From Thiocystis violacea (GTDB lineage: Bacteria > Pseudomonadota > Gammaproteobacteria > Chromatiales > Chromatiaceae), in assembly GCF_016583575.1 (NCBI RefSeq), contig NZ_NRRG01000007.1, forward strand, positions 1 to 64,000: 64,000 nucleotides of DNA. The letters run 5' to 3'. The notes beneath the pieces are model-generated. The model searched no databases, had not been told where the DNA came from, and saw only the letters and a program-made list of their open reading frames with translations. The position numbers were made by a program, and so were the translations under genes. Below are positions 17,791-26,255 of this stretch, one piece after another. Position 1 is the stretch's first letter, and the number at the start of each line of letters is the position of its first letter.

Positions 17791-17995
17791 GCCCAGGAAT
17801 TCGTGCGCAACCGGCCGGCCGGCCGGCCGGGCGGGCGTCCACTTCGAGGATCATCCCCTTCCGGTCCGTCCGAAGCTGGTCATTGGCCGGCGCCTGGCGC
17901 GATGGGCGCTTGGCTCGGACAGGTCGCACCCTCATCTCCCAGTCCCATGAGCCGGCTCGAACGGGCCGGCGATGAACAACCTGGGGGACGAATCG

Positions 17996-18532
17996 ATGAC
18001 GATACAGAAGGCGACGCTCGGTGGTGGCTGTTTCTGGTGCCTGGAGGCGACCTTTCAATCACTCAAGGGGGTCCGGTCGGTGGTGTCCGGATACGCAGGC
18101 GGTCAACGCGCGAATCCAACCTACCAGCAGGTCTGCACCGGCGCGACCGGACATGCCGAAGTGGTCCAGATCGAATTCGACGAGGCTCTGATCGACTTCG
18201 CGACGCTGCTGGGTGTTTTCTTCGCCATTCACGATCCAAGCACGCCCGACCGGCAGGGCGCGGATGTCGGGACTCAATACCGATCGGTCATCTTTCATCA
18301 CGGCGAGGAGCAGCGAGCGATCGCCGAGTCGGTCATCGCCAGGCTGACCGCCGACGGCATCTGGCCGCATCCCATCGTGACCCAGGTGGCGCCGGCGCCG
18401 ATCTTCTATCCGGCGGAGGATGAGCACCAGAATTACTATCGCCTTCATCCCAGGCAGGGGTATTGCCAGGCGGTCGTCGCGCCTAAGCTTGCCAAGCTGC
18501 GGGCCGGGTTTCGGGATCTGTTGAACGAGTAG
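17996..18532 (+). CDS. msrA: peptide-methionine (S)-S-oxide reductase
   Basis: MsrA reduces the S epimer of methionine sulfoxide. The catalytic motif GGGCFWCLEA lies at residues 9-18, followed by GYAGG and then GHAEVVQIEFD. The end carries EDEHQNYY and a resolving-type Cys (GYCQ). The ATG at 17996 is preceded by GGGGGAC at good spacing, which favours it over an ATG 24 bases earlier. Length (178) is that of the free-standing cytosolic enzyme. Confidence 0.96.
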   Translation: MTIQKATLGGGCFWCLEATFQSLKGVRSVVSGYAGGQRANPTYQQVCTGATGHAEVVQIEFDEALIDFATLLGVFFAIHDPSTPDRQGADVGTQYRSVIFHHGEEQRAIAESVIARLTADGIWPHPIVTQVAPAPIFYPAEDEHQNYYRLHPRQGYCQAVVAPKLAKLRAGFRDLLNE

Positions 18533-18544
18533 GGGCGGTTCAGC

Positions 18545-18714
18545 CTAGAAAGAGCCGCCAGCGATCAGCCTCCAGCTGTTGTGTATGGCCGAGGTTTTCG
18601 TTTCTTGCGGGCATCACCCAATGGGTTAGCCTCGGCCGGTCTCGGTCAATGGCCAAGTGACCGATTCCCAATAGCTGGAGGCTGGAGGCTGGAGGCTGAA
18701 AGCTCTTTTTAGGT
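18545..18714. mobile_element. MITE-like palindromic element with heptanucleotide repeats
   Basis: The ends are imperfect inverted repeats. The left side reads CCTAGAAAGAGC, then CAGCCTCCAGCT (18566-18577). The right side, read on the minus strand, gives CCTAAAAAGAGC (11 of 12 identical), then the same CAGCCTCCAGCT. Near the right end the heptamer CTGGAGG is repeated three times in tandem (18675-18695). The centre holds further complementary blocks (GGCCGAGG and CCTCGGCC). It has no open frame. Size and symmetry suit a non-autonomous miniature transposable element, or a strong hairpin between two genes. Confidence 0.5.
18675..18695 (+). repeat. three tandem copies of the heptamer CTGGAGG
   Basis: Three perfect copies in tandem, followed by a partial fourth, inside the right arm of the palindromic element. 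Slippage would easily change the copy number. Confidence 0.9.
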
Positions 18715-18898
18715 TCAGTGGTCGGTGTCGCGGGGTGGCGCGGCCTGTTTGCCTTTTGGGCGTTCTTCGGTTGCGATCAGCCGGTCTTCGCTTTGGGACT
18801 CAATCGGGGCTGGTGCGATGAAGAACGGACGGTTCGCCGTCCGTTTGTTCGTGTGTCTGGATCCTTCCGCGACGAGCCAGGGCGTCGCCACGCGCCCG

Positions 18899-20314
18899 TC
18901 AATCCCAGTTCAGCGCACCGCCGGTTTGATACTCCGTCACCCGCGTTTCGAAGAAATTCTTCTCCTTCTTGAGATCCAGCACCTCGGACATCCAGGGGAA
19001 GGGGTTGGCGGCGCCAGGATACTGTTCGGACAGTCCGATCTGGGCGCATCGGCGGTTGGCGATGAACTGAAGGTATTCCTCGAACATGGGCGCGTTGAGC
19101 CCGAGCACGCCGCGCGGCATGGTGTCGTGGGCGTAGCGGGCCTCCATGGCGACCGCGTCCCGGATCATGGTCACCAGCTCCTGCTTGAACTCGGTCGTCC
19201 AGAGGTGTGGGTTCTCGATCTTGATCTGATTGATGACATCGATGCCGAAATTCATGTGCATCGATTCGTCGCGCAGAATGTACTGAAACTGCTCGGCGGT
19301 GCCGGTCATCTTGTTGCGCCGCCCCATGCTGAGTACCTGCACGAAGCCGACGTAGAAGAAGATCCCCTCGAAGATGACATAGAAGGCGACCAGTTCGCGC
19401 AGCAGTGTCTGGTCGTTCTCGGTGGTTCCGGTGTGGAAGTGGGGATCGGCGAGGTGCTGGGTGTAGGGCAGCGCCCATTCGGCCTTGCGCGCGACCGAGG
19501 GGACTTCCCGATACATATTGAAGATCTCGCCCTCGTCCAGTCCCAGGCTCTCGACCACGTACTGATAGGCGTGGGTGTGCAGCGCCTCCTCGAATGCCTG
19601 ACGCAGCAGATACTGGCGGCACTCGGGGTTGGTGATGTGACGATAGACGGCCAATACCAGGTTGTTGGCGACCAGTGAATCGGCGGTCGAGAAGAAGCCG
19701 AGATTGCGCTTGATGATGGTGCGCTCGTCCTCGGTCAGGCCATCGGGATCCTTCCAGAGCGCGATGTCCGCGTTCATGTTGATCTCCTGCGGCATCCAGT
19801 GGTTGGCGCAGGCGTCCAGATATTTCTGCCAGGCCCAGTCGTACTTGAAGGGCACGAGCTGGTTGAGATCGGCGTGACAGTTGATGATCTTCTTATCATC
19901 GACGCGCACACGCCCGGCCCCCATCGCGAGGGTCTCGAGTCCGGTGGCCCCGCCGACGCTGGCCTCCTGTTCGCGATGAGCGGTGCTGGATCCGCTCGGC
20001 GGTTCGGCTGTTCGCATGGCGGGCAGCAGGGTGTCCTCGATCGGCAGGGCCGCTTGAGGATCATCGAGCGAGGCGAAGGGATTGGGATCCACCACCGGCG
20101 CGGCCCCGGCGGTCAGCATCAGCGATTGGTTGTCGATCAGCCCCAGGCCAGGTCGCGCGCGCGCCTGGGAGTCGTGGGACGCGCTCCTGGTCGCCGCCGT
20201 CGCCATCACCCGAGGTGTCTCGATCCCGGCCGGCGGCTCGTCATCGAAGGCGCTCGTCACCCGAGGATTCGGGTTCTTGGTGGCCACGGCGAGTGGGTCG
20301 TCCCAGTTCAGCAT
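18899..20314 (-). CDS. nrdB: ribonucleotide reductase class Ia, beta subunit
   Basis: NrdB holds the di-iron/tyrosyl radical that starts deoxyribonucleotide synthesis with NrdA. The 471-residue product is the long, Pseudomonas-like type: a variable N-terminal region of about 110 residues, then the ferritin-like core. The core shows FFSTADS with the first Asp ligand and [10 protein letters not shown] with Glu and His ligands. A Tyr sits four residues after the His, where the chlamydial class Ic protein has Phe. [10 protein letters not shown] follows with the last ligands. The C-terminus TGGALNWD is the NrdA-docking tail. nrdA is not adjacent on either side. A pair of NrdR boxes lies upstream. 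Confidence 0.95.
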   Translation of the reverse strand: MLNWDDPLAVATKNPNPRVTSAFDDEPPAGIETPRVMATAATRSASHDSQARARPGLGLIDNQSLMLTAGAAPVVDPNPFASLDDPQAALPIEDTLLPAMRTAEPPSGSSTAHREQEASVGGATGLETLAMGAGRVRVDDKKIINCHADLNQLVPFKYDWAWQKYLDACANHWMPQEINMNADIALWKDPDGLTEDERTIIKRNLGFFSTADSLVANNLVLAVYRHITNPECRQYLLRQAFEEALHTHAYQYVVESLGLDEGEIFNMYREVPSVARKAEWALPYTQHLADPHFHTGTTENDQTLLRELVAFYVIFEGIFFYVGFVQVLSMGRRNKMTGTAEQFQYILRDESMHMNFGIDVINQIKIENPHLWTTEFKQELVTMIRDAVAMEARYAHDTMPRGVLGLNAPMFEEYLQFIANRRCAQIGLSEQYPGAANPFPWMSEVLDLKKEKNFFETRVTEYQTGGALNWD

Positions 20315-20438
20315 GATGCTCTGCCCTCGGTATCGGTCGGTGTGGGAAGAAGGCCGCGGGTCATCTGGATTTCCCTGTGGCGGTGCCGCTGGCCCATGGG
20401 CGCAGTGTAAGGCATTTTTCGGCTAAGTCTAGTCGGTG

Positions 20439-20454
20439 GCACTATATGTTGTAG
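20439..20454 (-). promoter_or_regulatory. NrdR box, proximal
   Basis: GCACTATATGTTGTAG matches the NrdR consensus (acaCwATATatwGtgt) at nearly all core positions. NrdR is the ATP/dATP-sensing repressor of ribonucleotide reductase genes. It lies 125 bases before the nrdB start. Confidence 0.75.
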
Positions 20455-20469
20455 CGTCTTGATTTTGTA

Positions 20470-20485
20470 TCTCGATATATAGTGT
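20470..20485 (-). promoter_or_regulatory. NrdR box, distal
   Basis: TCTCGATATATAGTGT matches the NrdR consensus (CNATATATAGTGT core). It starts 31 bases from the proximal box, i.e. three helical turns, the spacing known for paired NrdR sites. Confidence 0.75.
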
Positions 20486-20665
20486 CCGCGATCGACCGCT
20501 CGGGTCGGCCTGGCGCGGGGCGAAGGCGGTCGTCGCGCCCGCTGGGAACACCGACGCGCCCGAGCGCGGGCGAATCGGAGGGCCTGGCGGCGACTTCAAG
20601 GGCGTGTGGTGGCCTGGCGGATCGCCAGGGAGCGACCTGGGAAACAAGCGGTGGTCCTGGGAAGA

Positions 20666-21169
20666 TCAGGCGGGGGACGGTGAGTGGTCGCGTTCTTCCA
20701 TCCAGAACCGGCGGTTGCCCATGTCTGGCTCGATGGGTCGATTGATGTCGTGAACGTCCGGGGGCGGGTTGGCTGAATCGCTCTTCCGAGGGGCCTCGGG
20801 CCTGGATGGGGATGGCCCAGAGGGGAGATAAGAGGCGATGACGCCATAGAGATCGCTCGCGGCGCGTTTGGCCTGGGCGACGGGCAGATGATCGAAGCAA
20901 ATCAGGGTCGGCTTGATCCGCAGATAGGAGCCGGGAACCGCGAAGCGGTCGAAGATGGCGCGGACCTCGCGTTCCAGGGCGGCGAAATTGGCTTGAATTC
21001 TGGCGTCGCAGCAGGGCGGCAGGGTGACATAGTCCCAGAGCACGTCGGCGGACATCTCGCCGCTACGGATGACGACGTAAGGCGTTTGAGCATTGCGGCA
21101 GGCGTGAAACCAATCCGTGTCGGTGAAGGAATCCCTCGCGTCGACCAGATCGAAAGGCGCGGCTGTCAT
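20666..21169 (-). CDS. hypothetical protein, no family recognised
   Basis: The 167-residue product has no signal peptide or membrane segment. The first 110 residues look globular (TDTDWFHACRN, a CC pair, LIRIKPTLICFDHLP-like strands). The last 50 are Pro/Ser-rich and probably disordered. The ATG at 21169 follows an AGAAAGAG purine stretch. It is a plausible gene by length and codon use, but its function is unknown. Confidence 0.5.
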   Translation of the reverse strand: MTAAPFDLVDARDSFTDTDWFHACRNAQTPYVVIRSGEMSADVLWDYVTLPPCCDARIQANFAALEREVRAIFDRFAVPGSYLRIKPTLICFDHLPVAQAKRAASDLYGVIASYLPSGPSPSRPEAPRKSDSANPPPDVHDINRPIEPDMGNRRFWMEERDHSPSPA

Positions 21170-21515
21170 GGCGGCTGTTCTCTTTCTTTATTCCGTGAGT
21201 CATTGGTTTTCCTACGATTGATCCTTGTCCCTCGAAAGACGCGGGAATCGCAAGCCGGATCGGATCCGGCCGATCCAGAGGAGGGCCATGGCGCGCACCA
21301 TGGGGCGCGTATCGTAGCCAATAAGGATGAGGCAATCGCGCGGCCCTGTCGATTATGGATGTTCCCAACATCGGCCTATCGGCGCGCCGAGGGGGCGGCG
21401 CCATCGCAGTGGACGTCTGGCCGGTTGTGACGCCGGCTTGCTTGGCGGAAAATGAGCGTCGTTCGCAACGGAATCAGCCGAGGACGCCCAGCCGCCTGTC
21501 GGACTCGAGCTTTCG

Positions 21516-21567
21516 GATTGGCTGAAAAAGCCAATCAAAAGGCTATTTTCTCGAAAATAGCTTTTTT
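21516..21567. terminator. two consecutive hairpins, second with T-tract
   Basis: GATTGGCT/AGCCAATC (5-base loop) is directly followed by GCTATTTTC/GAAAATAGC (2-base loop) and a run of six T. The second is a good rho-independent terminator on the plus strand and may also act on the minus strand. Confidence 0.65.
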
Positions 21568-21597
21568 GGCCAATAACGTACTTTTCCGCGAATTTCC

Positions 21598-21777
21598 TTA
21601 CCGCGGGCGCAGGACGGCCATGCGTTCGAGGTTCCTCGCCGTGCGGACGGTGGTCCATGCGTCGCGCACGTTGTCCAGACCGCGCGCGGGAAACTGACGA
21701 AATCCCATCGCGGATTTGATAATGCCGAAGACTGGTTCGACGGTTTGTTTCGTCGACGCACCTGAGTAGTTACGTTT
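21598..21777 (-). pseudogene. C-terminal remnant of a DDE transposase (IS1182/IS5-like)
   Basis: The minus strand reads TVEPVFGIIKSAMGFRQF, then RGLDNVRDAWTTVRTARNLERM and a stop at 21598. This is the conserved end of IS1182/IS5-group transposases, where the Glu of EPVFG belongs to the DDE triad. Only about 58 residues remain. No terminal inverted repeat is seen. Its 5' end abuts the start codon of the next plus-strand gene. Confidence 0.7.
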
Positions 21778-21782
21778 AGCCT

Positions 21783-24700
21783 ATGGATCGAGAGCAATTT
21801 GTGTTCCGTGACCCACATGGCGGTCGCTGGAAGACGCTTAGCCGCGTCGCTGGCGTCGGCGTGGCCTTTGCCACGCTCGTCCTGGCGATCTTCCTCTATT
21901 CGTTGCTGGTTGAGCCGCGCCTGGAGCCATTGCCCGCGACCCCGGAGCATCGGTTGGCCATGCTGTCGGGCGTTCTGACCGCGACCGTGAACCGGCCCAA
22001 GTCTCCCGCGCCCTGGTTGACCCAGACCTCGGCTGGATCGTACGCGGCGGGGACGTCCCATCCCGAGCCCGTGCGACTGGGTTTCCTGGACGATGACGAA
22101 GAACGCGCGCTTGCTTCCCTCCGGGAACATGCCGACCAACTCACCCATGTTGCTCCTTCTTGGTTTCAGCTTACCGGCATGCCGCCGCGCTTGGAATCGA
22201 CGCCCAGCCCGGAGGTCGCCGCCATCGCCGCCGAGCGGTCCGTCGGCCTCATGCCGATACTTGCGAATCTGCTCGGAGAGGAGTTCGATCCCGAGGCCGT
22301 GGAGCATTATCTGCGAGCCGACAGCGCGGAGCAGCGCGCGCTCGCCGGGGAGATCCGGGAGGCGTTGCTGGCGATCGGGGCGCGCGGTGTCACCCTCGTC
22401 TTGGAACAGATCGATCCGACCTACCGGGAGGAGATGGTTCGGCTGATCGGCCTGCTGGGGTCGGAGCTGCGCGCGGCCGGTCTCGAACTGTGGCTCTGCG
22501 TCCCGGTCGGGGACGACCTCAAGGTCTTCGACCTCGACGCCCTCGCGCCCCATGTCGATCGCTTCGTCGCCATGCTCTATTACGAAACCGGCGAGTACGA
22601 CGAGGCCGGCCCGCTGGCCTCCCTGCCCTGGTTCGGCGAATGGCTGGAGGCGCTGGCGAGGCATGGGGATCCGAGCCAATGGGTCATCGGTATCGGAACC
22701 TTCGCCTATGACTGGCCAGTGAACGGCAAGCCCGAGCTGGCGTCCTTCCACGACATCATGGCCCGCGCTGCCTCCGCCCAGGCCGGCCGGATCGCCAATC
22801 CCGCGCCCTATGAAGGCCCCCATTTTTCCTATACGCGACAGGGCGTCGAGCACAGCGTCTGGTTTCTCGACGCGACGACCTTCCGCAACGAGCAACGGCT
22901 GGTATTGGAAAAACGTCTGGGCGGAATCGGCATCGACCGGCTGGGCACCGAGGATCCGCTGATCTGGAAGGCGATCGGCTGCGGTCTCTCATGCGCCGCC
23001 AGCCATTTCGAGCGGATATCGGCCTCGGACCATATCGGCATGGTCGGCGACGGGGATTTCATCGAGGCGAGTAACGATCAGCGTCCTGGACAGCGCCATA
23101 TCCAGGTCGACGAGGCGGGTGCCTGGGGCGTCAGCTATATCGATTTTCCGCGATTCGCCGTGGTGCGCCGACAAGGCGATACCGCGCCGGACCGCATCGC
23201 CCTGACCTTCGACGACGGTCCCGACCCGGAATGGACGCCTCAAGTCCTTGACATCCTTCGGGACGAGGGGATCAAGGCGGCCTTTTTCGTCACCGGAACC
23301 CATGCGAGCGAGTATCCGGATCTGGTGCGGCGCATCGTCGCGGAGGGACACGAGATCGGCAATCACACCTTTACTCACACCGACCTCTCCAAAGCCGGGC
23401 CGCTGCGAGTGAAGCTGGAGCTGAACGCGACCCAGCGCGCGATCGAAGACATCACGGGACGCTCAACCCTGCTGTTTCGTCCGCCCTATGACGCCGACCG
23501 CACGCCTCACAAGCTGCGCGAGATCACGCCACTGATCCTCGCGCAGGAGTTGGGCTACATCCCGACCATGGCGAGCATCGACCCGCTGGACTGGCAGACG
23601 CCGCCAGCGGAGGAGATCCTGGAGCGGATCAGGTCCGCGCGGGCCTCGGGTAGCGTGGTCCTGCTCCACGATGCCGGTGGCGATCGCTCCGCTACGGTCG
23701 CCGCGCTGCCTGAGTTGATCGCCTATCTCAAGGCGCGTGGCGATGAGATCGTGCCGTTGCACCGTCTGCTCGGGGTTTCCAGGGAGGCCGTGATGCCCGC
23801 GATCCCACCGGCGGACCCCCTGCCGCAGCGGCTGGTCGCCGGTACCGGGATCAACCTCTTGCAGGCGCTGGAGAACGGACTCCAGGTCTTTCTCGTGCTG
23901 GCAACCGCCCTGCTTTTCCTGCGAACGCTCTTCGTCGTCTGGCTTGCCGCGCGGCGTGCGCGCGCGGAGTCGCGGGAGGCCGAGGTGTCTGCTTTTAGTC
24001 CGCCGGTCTCGGTGATCCTCGCCGCCTACAACGAGGAGACGGTGATCGCGCAGACGCTCCGCGCCTTGCTGGCGAGCCGCTATCCCGCGCCCTTCGAGGT
24101 GATCCTGGTCGACGACGGCTCGACCGACCGGACCGCCGCCATCGTCGCCGGAATCGCCCGTGCGGAGCCGCGCCTGCGGCTGGTCAGCCAGCCCAACCGG
24201 GGCAAGGCCGCGGCACTGCGATCCGCGCTGGGGCAGACGCGGCATGACTTCATCGTCACGCTCGACGCCGATACCCAGTTCACGCCGGAGACCATCGTCG
24301 AGCTGATGAAACCGCTCCGGGATCCTAAGGTCGGCGCCGTCTCCGGGCAACTCCGTGTCGGCATGCCGACCACGCTGCTGGGACGTTTTCAGGCGCTTGA
24401 ATACCTGGCGGCCTTCAATCTGGATCGTCGCGCCCTGGATCGGCTGAACGCCATCACGGTGGTGCCGGGGGCGGCCAGCGCCTATCGGGCGGAGGCCATT
24501 CGAGCGGCCGGCGGCATCCAGTCCGACACCCTGGCCGAGGATACGGATCTGACCCTGTCGCTCCACCGCGCCGGCTATCGCGTCCGGCACACCACCCGGG
24601 CGCGGGCGGTCACCGAGGCGCCGCGCTCGGTGCGGGGGCTGTTCCGGCAGCGTAAGCGCTGGTCCTTCGGAACCCTGCAATGTCTGTGGAAGCATCGCCG

Positions 24701-25088
24701 CCTCTTCTGCCATCCCGCGTACGGCTGGCTTGGCTGGTTCGCCATCCCCGGCATCTGGTTCTTCCAGATCTTTCTGGTCGCGCTCGCGCCGGTCGTGGAT
24801 CTCTGGTTGATCGCGACCCTGCTGCGGGGTGCGTCCGGTCCCGCGCTCTTCTATGCCGGACTCTTCCTGGCGGTCGATCTGATCCTGGCGCTGGTCGCCT
24901 GTCGGCTGGACGGGGAGCCAGCGCGGACCGCCTTGCTGGTGCTGCCGATGCGTCTGCTCTACCGCCCCCTGCTCAGCCTCGCCATCCTCTCATCGCTTCA
25001 TCGCGCGCTGCGCGGGAGCTGGATGGCCTGGGGTCTCCAGGAACGCTGGGGGTTGGCGCGACGCCGGGGCGAGGGCCTGACATCATGA
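21783..25088 (+). CDS. trifunctional membrane protein: GH18-like, polysaccharide deacetylase and processive GT2
   Basis: The 1101-residue product has an N-terminal membrane helix (about residues 23-43). A GH18-like domain follows (about 95-400), then a NodB/CE4 deacetylase (about 470-665: TFDDGPD, HEIGNHTFTH, RPPYD, VLLHD), then a hydrophobic linker. Next is a GT2 domain (about 740-960: LAAYNEE, VDDGSTD, TLDADTQ, AEDTD, QRKRW), and the protein ends in C-terminal membrane helices. The QxxRW motif marks a processive synthase. The deacetylase keeps its Asp and two His metal ligands. The GH18 signature is reduced to GVTLVLEQID, keeping the Glu but not the full DxxDxDxE. The likely role is to build, deacetylate and trim an exported amino-sugar polymer. 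It overlaps the GH26 gene by ATGA. Confidence 0.88.
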   Translation: MDREQFVFRDPHGGRWKTLSRVAGVGVAFATLVLAIFLYSLLVEPRLEPLPATPEHRLAMLSGVLTATVNRPKSPAPWLTQTSAGSYAAGTSHPEPVRLGFLDDDEERALASLREHADQLTHVAPSWFQLTGMPPRLESTPSPEVAAIAAERSVGLMPILANLLGEEFDPEAVEHYLRADSAEQRALAGEIREALLAIGARGVTLVLEQIDPTYREEMVRLIGLLGSELRAAGLELWLCVPVGDDLKVFDLDALAPHVDRFVAMLYYETGEYDEAGPLASLPWFGEWLEALARHGDPSQWVIGIGTFAYDWPVNGKPELASFHDIMARAASAQAGRIANPAPYEGPHFSYTRQGVEHSVWFLDATTFRNEQRLVLEKRLGGIGIDRLGTEDPLIWKAIGCGLSCAASHFERISASDHIGMVGDGDFIEASNDQRPGQRHIQVDEAGAWGVSYIDFPRFAVVRRQGDTAPDRIALTFDDGPDPEWTPQVLDILRDEGIKAAFFVTGTHASEYPDLVRRIVAEGHEIGNHTFTHTDLSKAGPLRVKLELNATQRAIEDITGRSTLLFRPPYDADRTPHKLREITPLILAQELGYIPTMASIDPLDWQTPPAEEILERIRSARASGSVVLLHDAGGDRSATVAALPELIAYLKARGDEIVPLHRLLGVSREAVMPAIPPADPLPQRLVAGTGINLLQALENGLQVFLVLATALLFLRTLFVVWLAARRARAESREAEVSAFSPPVSVILAAYNEETVIAQTLRALLASRYPAPFEVILVDDGSTDRTAAIVAGIARAEPRLRLVSQPNRGKAAALRSALGQTRHDFIVTLDADTQFTPETIVELMKPLRDPKVGAVSGQLRVGMPTTLLGRFQALEYLAAFNLDRRALDRLNAITVVPGAASAYRAEAIRAAGGIQSDTLAEDTDLTLSLHRAGYRVRHTTRARAVTEAPRSVRGLFRQRKRWSFGTLQCLWKHRRLFCHPAYGWLGWFAIPGIWFFQIFLVALAPVVDLWLIATLLRGASGPALFYAGLFLAVDLILALVACRLDGEPARTALLVLPMRLLYRPLLSLAILSSLHRALRGSWMAWGLQERWGLARRRGEGLTS

Positions 25089-26233
25089 GGCATCGGCACT
25101 GGATGATCATTGGTGGCACCCTGGCCCTGCTGTCGCTTGGAGTGCTCTCGCTCGGCCTGTCGGCGACCCTCGGGACGAGTGGCACTCAACCGCCGCCGCC
25201 TGACTCCATGCGCGGGACGAAGCTTCTGGCGCCCGGGCAAGGCGCCTATACAGGGGCCTATATCGACTTCGGCGAGCACGAGGACGAAGTCACGCTGGAG
25301 AAGATCGACGCCTTCGCGACACTCGTCGGCAAACGTCAGGCGCTGGTCGCCTTCTCCAATTTCTGGGGTCGCGGACACTTCCCGACGCCCCAGGCCCGGA
25401 TCATCGTCAACGCGGGCGCCACCCCAGTGCTGTTCTGGAATCCCTGGGACCGACGCGATGGCAAGCGGCGAACCGAGTTCGATCTGAACGAGATCGCGGC
25501 CGGTCGCTGGGACGAATACATCGACACCTGGGCGAGCGAGGCGCGCGCCTTCGGCAAGCCCCTACTGGTGGCCTGGGGTTTGGAAATGAACGGCAACTGG
25601 TTCCCCTGGTCAGGGGTTCTGCACGGCGGCGGCGAGCCCATTCCCGGCTCCGACCCACCGCTCCACAAGGGGCCGGAGACCTTCAAACGCGCCTATCGGC
25701 ACGTCGTCGACCGGGTACGGGCGGCTGGCGCGTCCAATATCTCCTGGCTCTTCCATGTCAACAACGCCTCCATTCCCCGTGTCTCCTGGAATCGGATGGC
25801 GGCCTACTATCCCGGCGGCGACTACGTGGACTGGCTGGCCATGAGCGCCTATGGCAAGCAGTTTCCGACCCAGCCCTGGGTCGGTGTGGACAAGGCGATC
25901 CTCGGTCCCTACCAGGAACTGGCGGCGGTGGATCCGAGCAAGCCGGTCCTGCTCGCCGAGTGGGGCATCGGCGAGTTTCCCAAGCAGGGCGACAAAGGGG
26001 CCTGGATCGACGAGGCATTCGAAGCGATGGAGCAACGGATGCCACGGCTCAAAGGGGCGGTGTTCTGGCATGAGCGCTGGCAGAACAAGGATCTGTCCTA
26101 CAGCAATCTGCGGGTAAACTCGTCCTTGCCAGCGCTCACCGCCTTTCGCAAAGGCGTCTCGCGGCCTTTTTGGCTGGCCGAACCGCGTAACTCGACGACC
26201 CAGCCAGAATCGAGCGGGCAAAGGATCCAGTGA
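25085..26233 (+). CDS. exported GH26-family glycoside hydrolase
   Basis: The 382-residue product has an N-terminal signal anchor (about residues 8-27) and a TIM-barrel of the GH26 type. The acid/base Glu lies in WGLEMNGNWFPW near residue 165, and the nucleophile Glu in VLLAEWGIGEFP near residue 290. GH26 enzymes cut beta-mannans or beta-1,3/1,4-glucans. Its ATG overlaps the stop of the synthase gene by 4 bases, so the two are cotranslated, and this enzyme probably trims or edits the polymer made by it. This start is chosen for the overlap and the signal sequence. Confidence 0.9.
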   Translation: MRHRHWMIIGGTLALLSLGVLSLGLSATLGTSGTQPPPPDSMRGTKLLAPGQGAYTGAYIDFGEHEDEVTLEKIDAFATLVGKRQALVAFSNFWGRGHFPTPQARIIVNAGATPVLFWNPWDRRDGKRRTEFDLNEIAAGRWDEYIDTWASEARAFGKPLLVAWGLEMNGNWFPWSGVLHGGGEPIPGSDPPLHKGPETFKRAYRHVVDRVRAAGASNISWLFHVNNASIPRVSWNRMAAYYPGGDYVDWLAMSAYGKQFPTQPWVGVDKAILGPYQELAAVDPSKPVLLAEWGIGEFPKQGDKGAWIDEAFEAMEQRMPRLKGAVFWHERWQNKDLSYSNLRVNSSLPALTAFRKGVSRPFWLAEPRNSTTQPESSGQRIQ

Positions 26234-26255
26234 CCCCATCCTCATTCGACTCCGC

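Larger units (their letters stand above)
18533..18898. other. intergenic region holding a MITE-like element
   Basis: No gene is seen in the 366 bases between msrA and nrdB. Most of the left half is the inverted-repeat element at 18545-18714. The right half is plain sequence downstream of nrdB. Confidence 0.6.
20315..20665. other. nrdB upstream region
   Basis: The 351 bases between nrdB and the next minus-strand gene hold two NrdR-box-like sites. I see nothing else that looks functional, only GC-rich filler from about 20490 on. Confidence 0.5.
21170..21782. other. intergenic region with terminators and a transposase remnant
   Basis: This region of 613 bases holds a double hairpin (21516-21567) and the transposase tail at 21598-21777. 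From 21170 to 21510 I find no gene or repeat. Confidence 0.6.

Noticed and set aside
17811-17832. Run of GGCC units after the NUDIX gene
   Set aside because: This is a short simple-sequence run in a very GC-rich stretch with no further structure.
18675-18695. Heptamer repeats considered as an origin or iteron set
   Set aside because: Only three copies are present, with no DnaA boxes or rep gene nearby. They lie inside a palindromic element.
18899-20314. NrdB considered as a radical-tyrosine-less class Ic protein because of its similar FFSTA and HTH motifs
   Set aside because: A Tyr is present at the position four residues after the His ligand, and the first ligand is Asp, so the class Ia reading holds.
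21543-22895. 450-codon open frame on the minus strand across the start of the synthase gene
   Set aside because: It is antisense to a gene with clear homology, its translation shows no family, and long shadow frames are normal in such GC-rich DNA.
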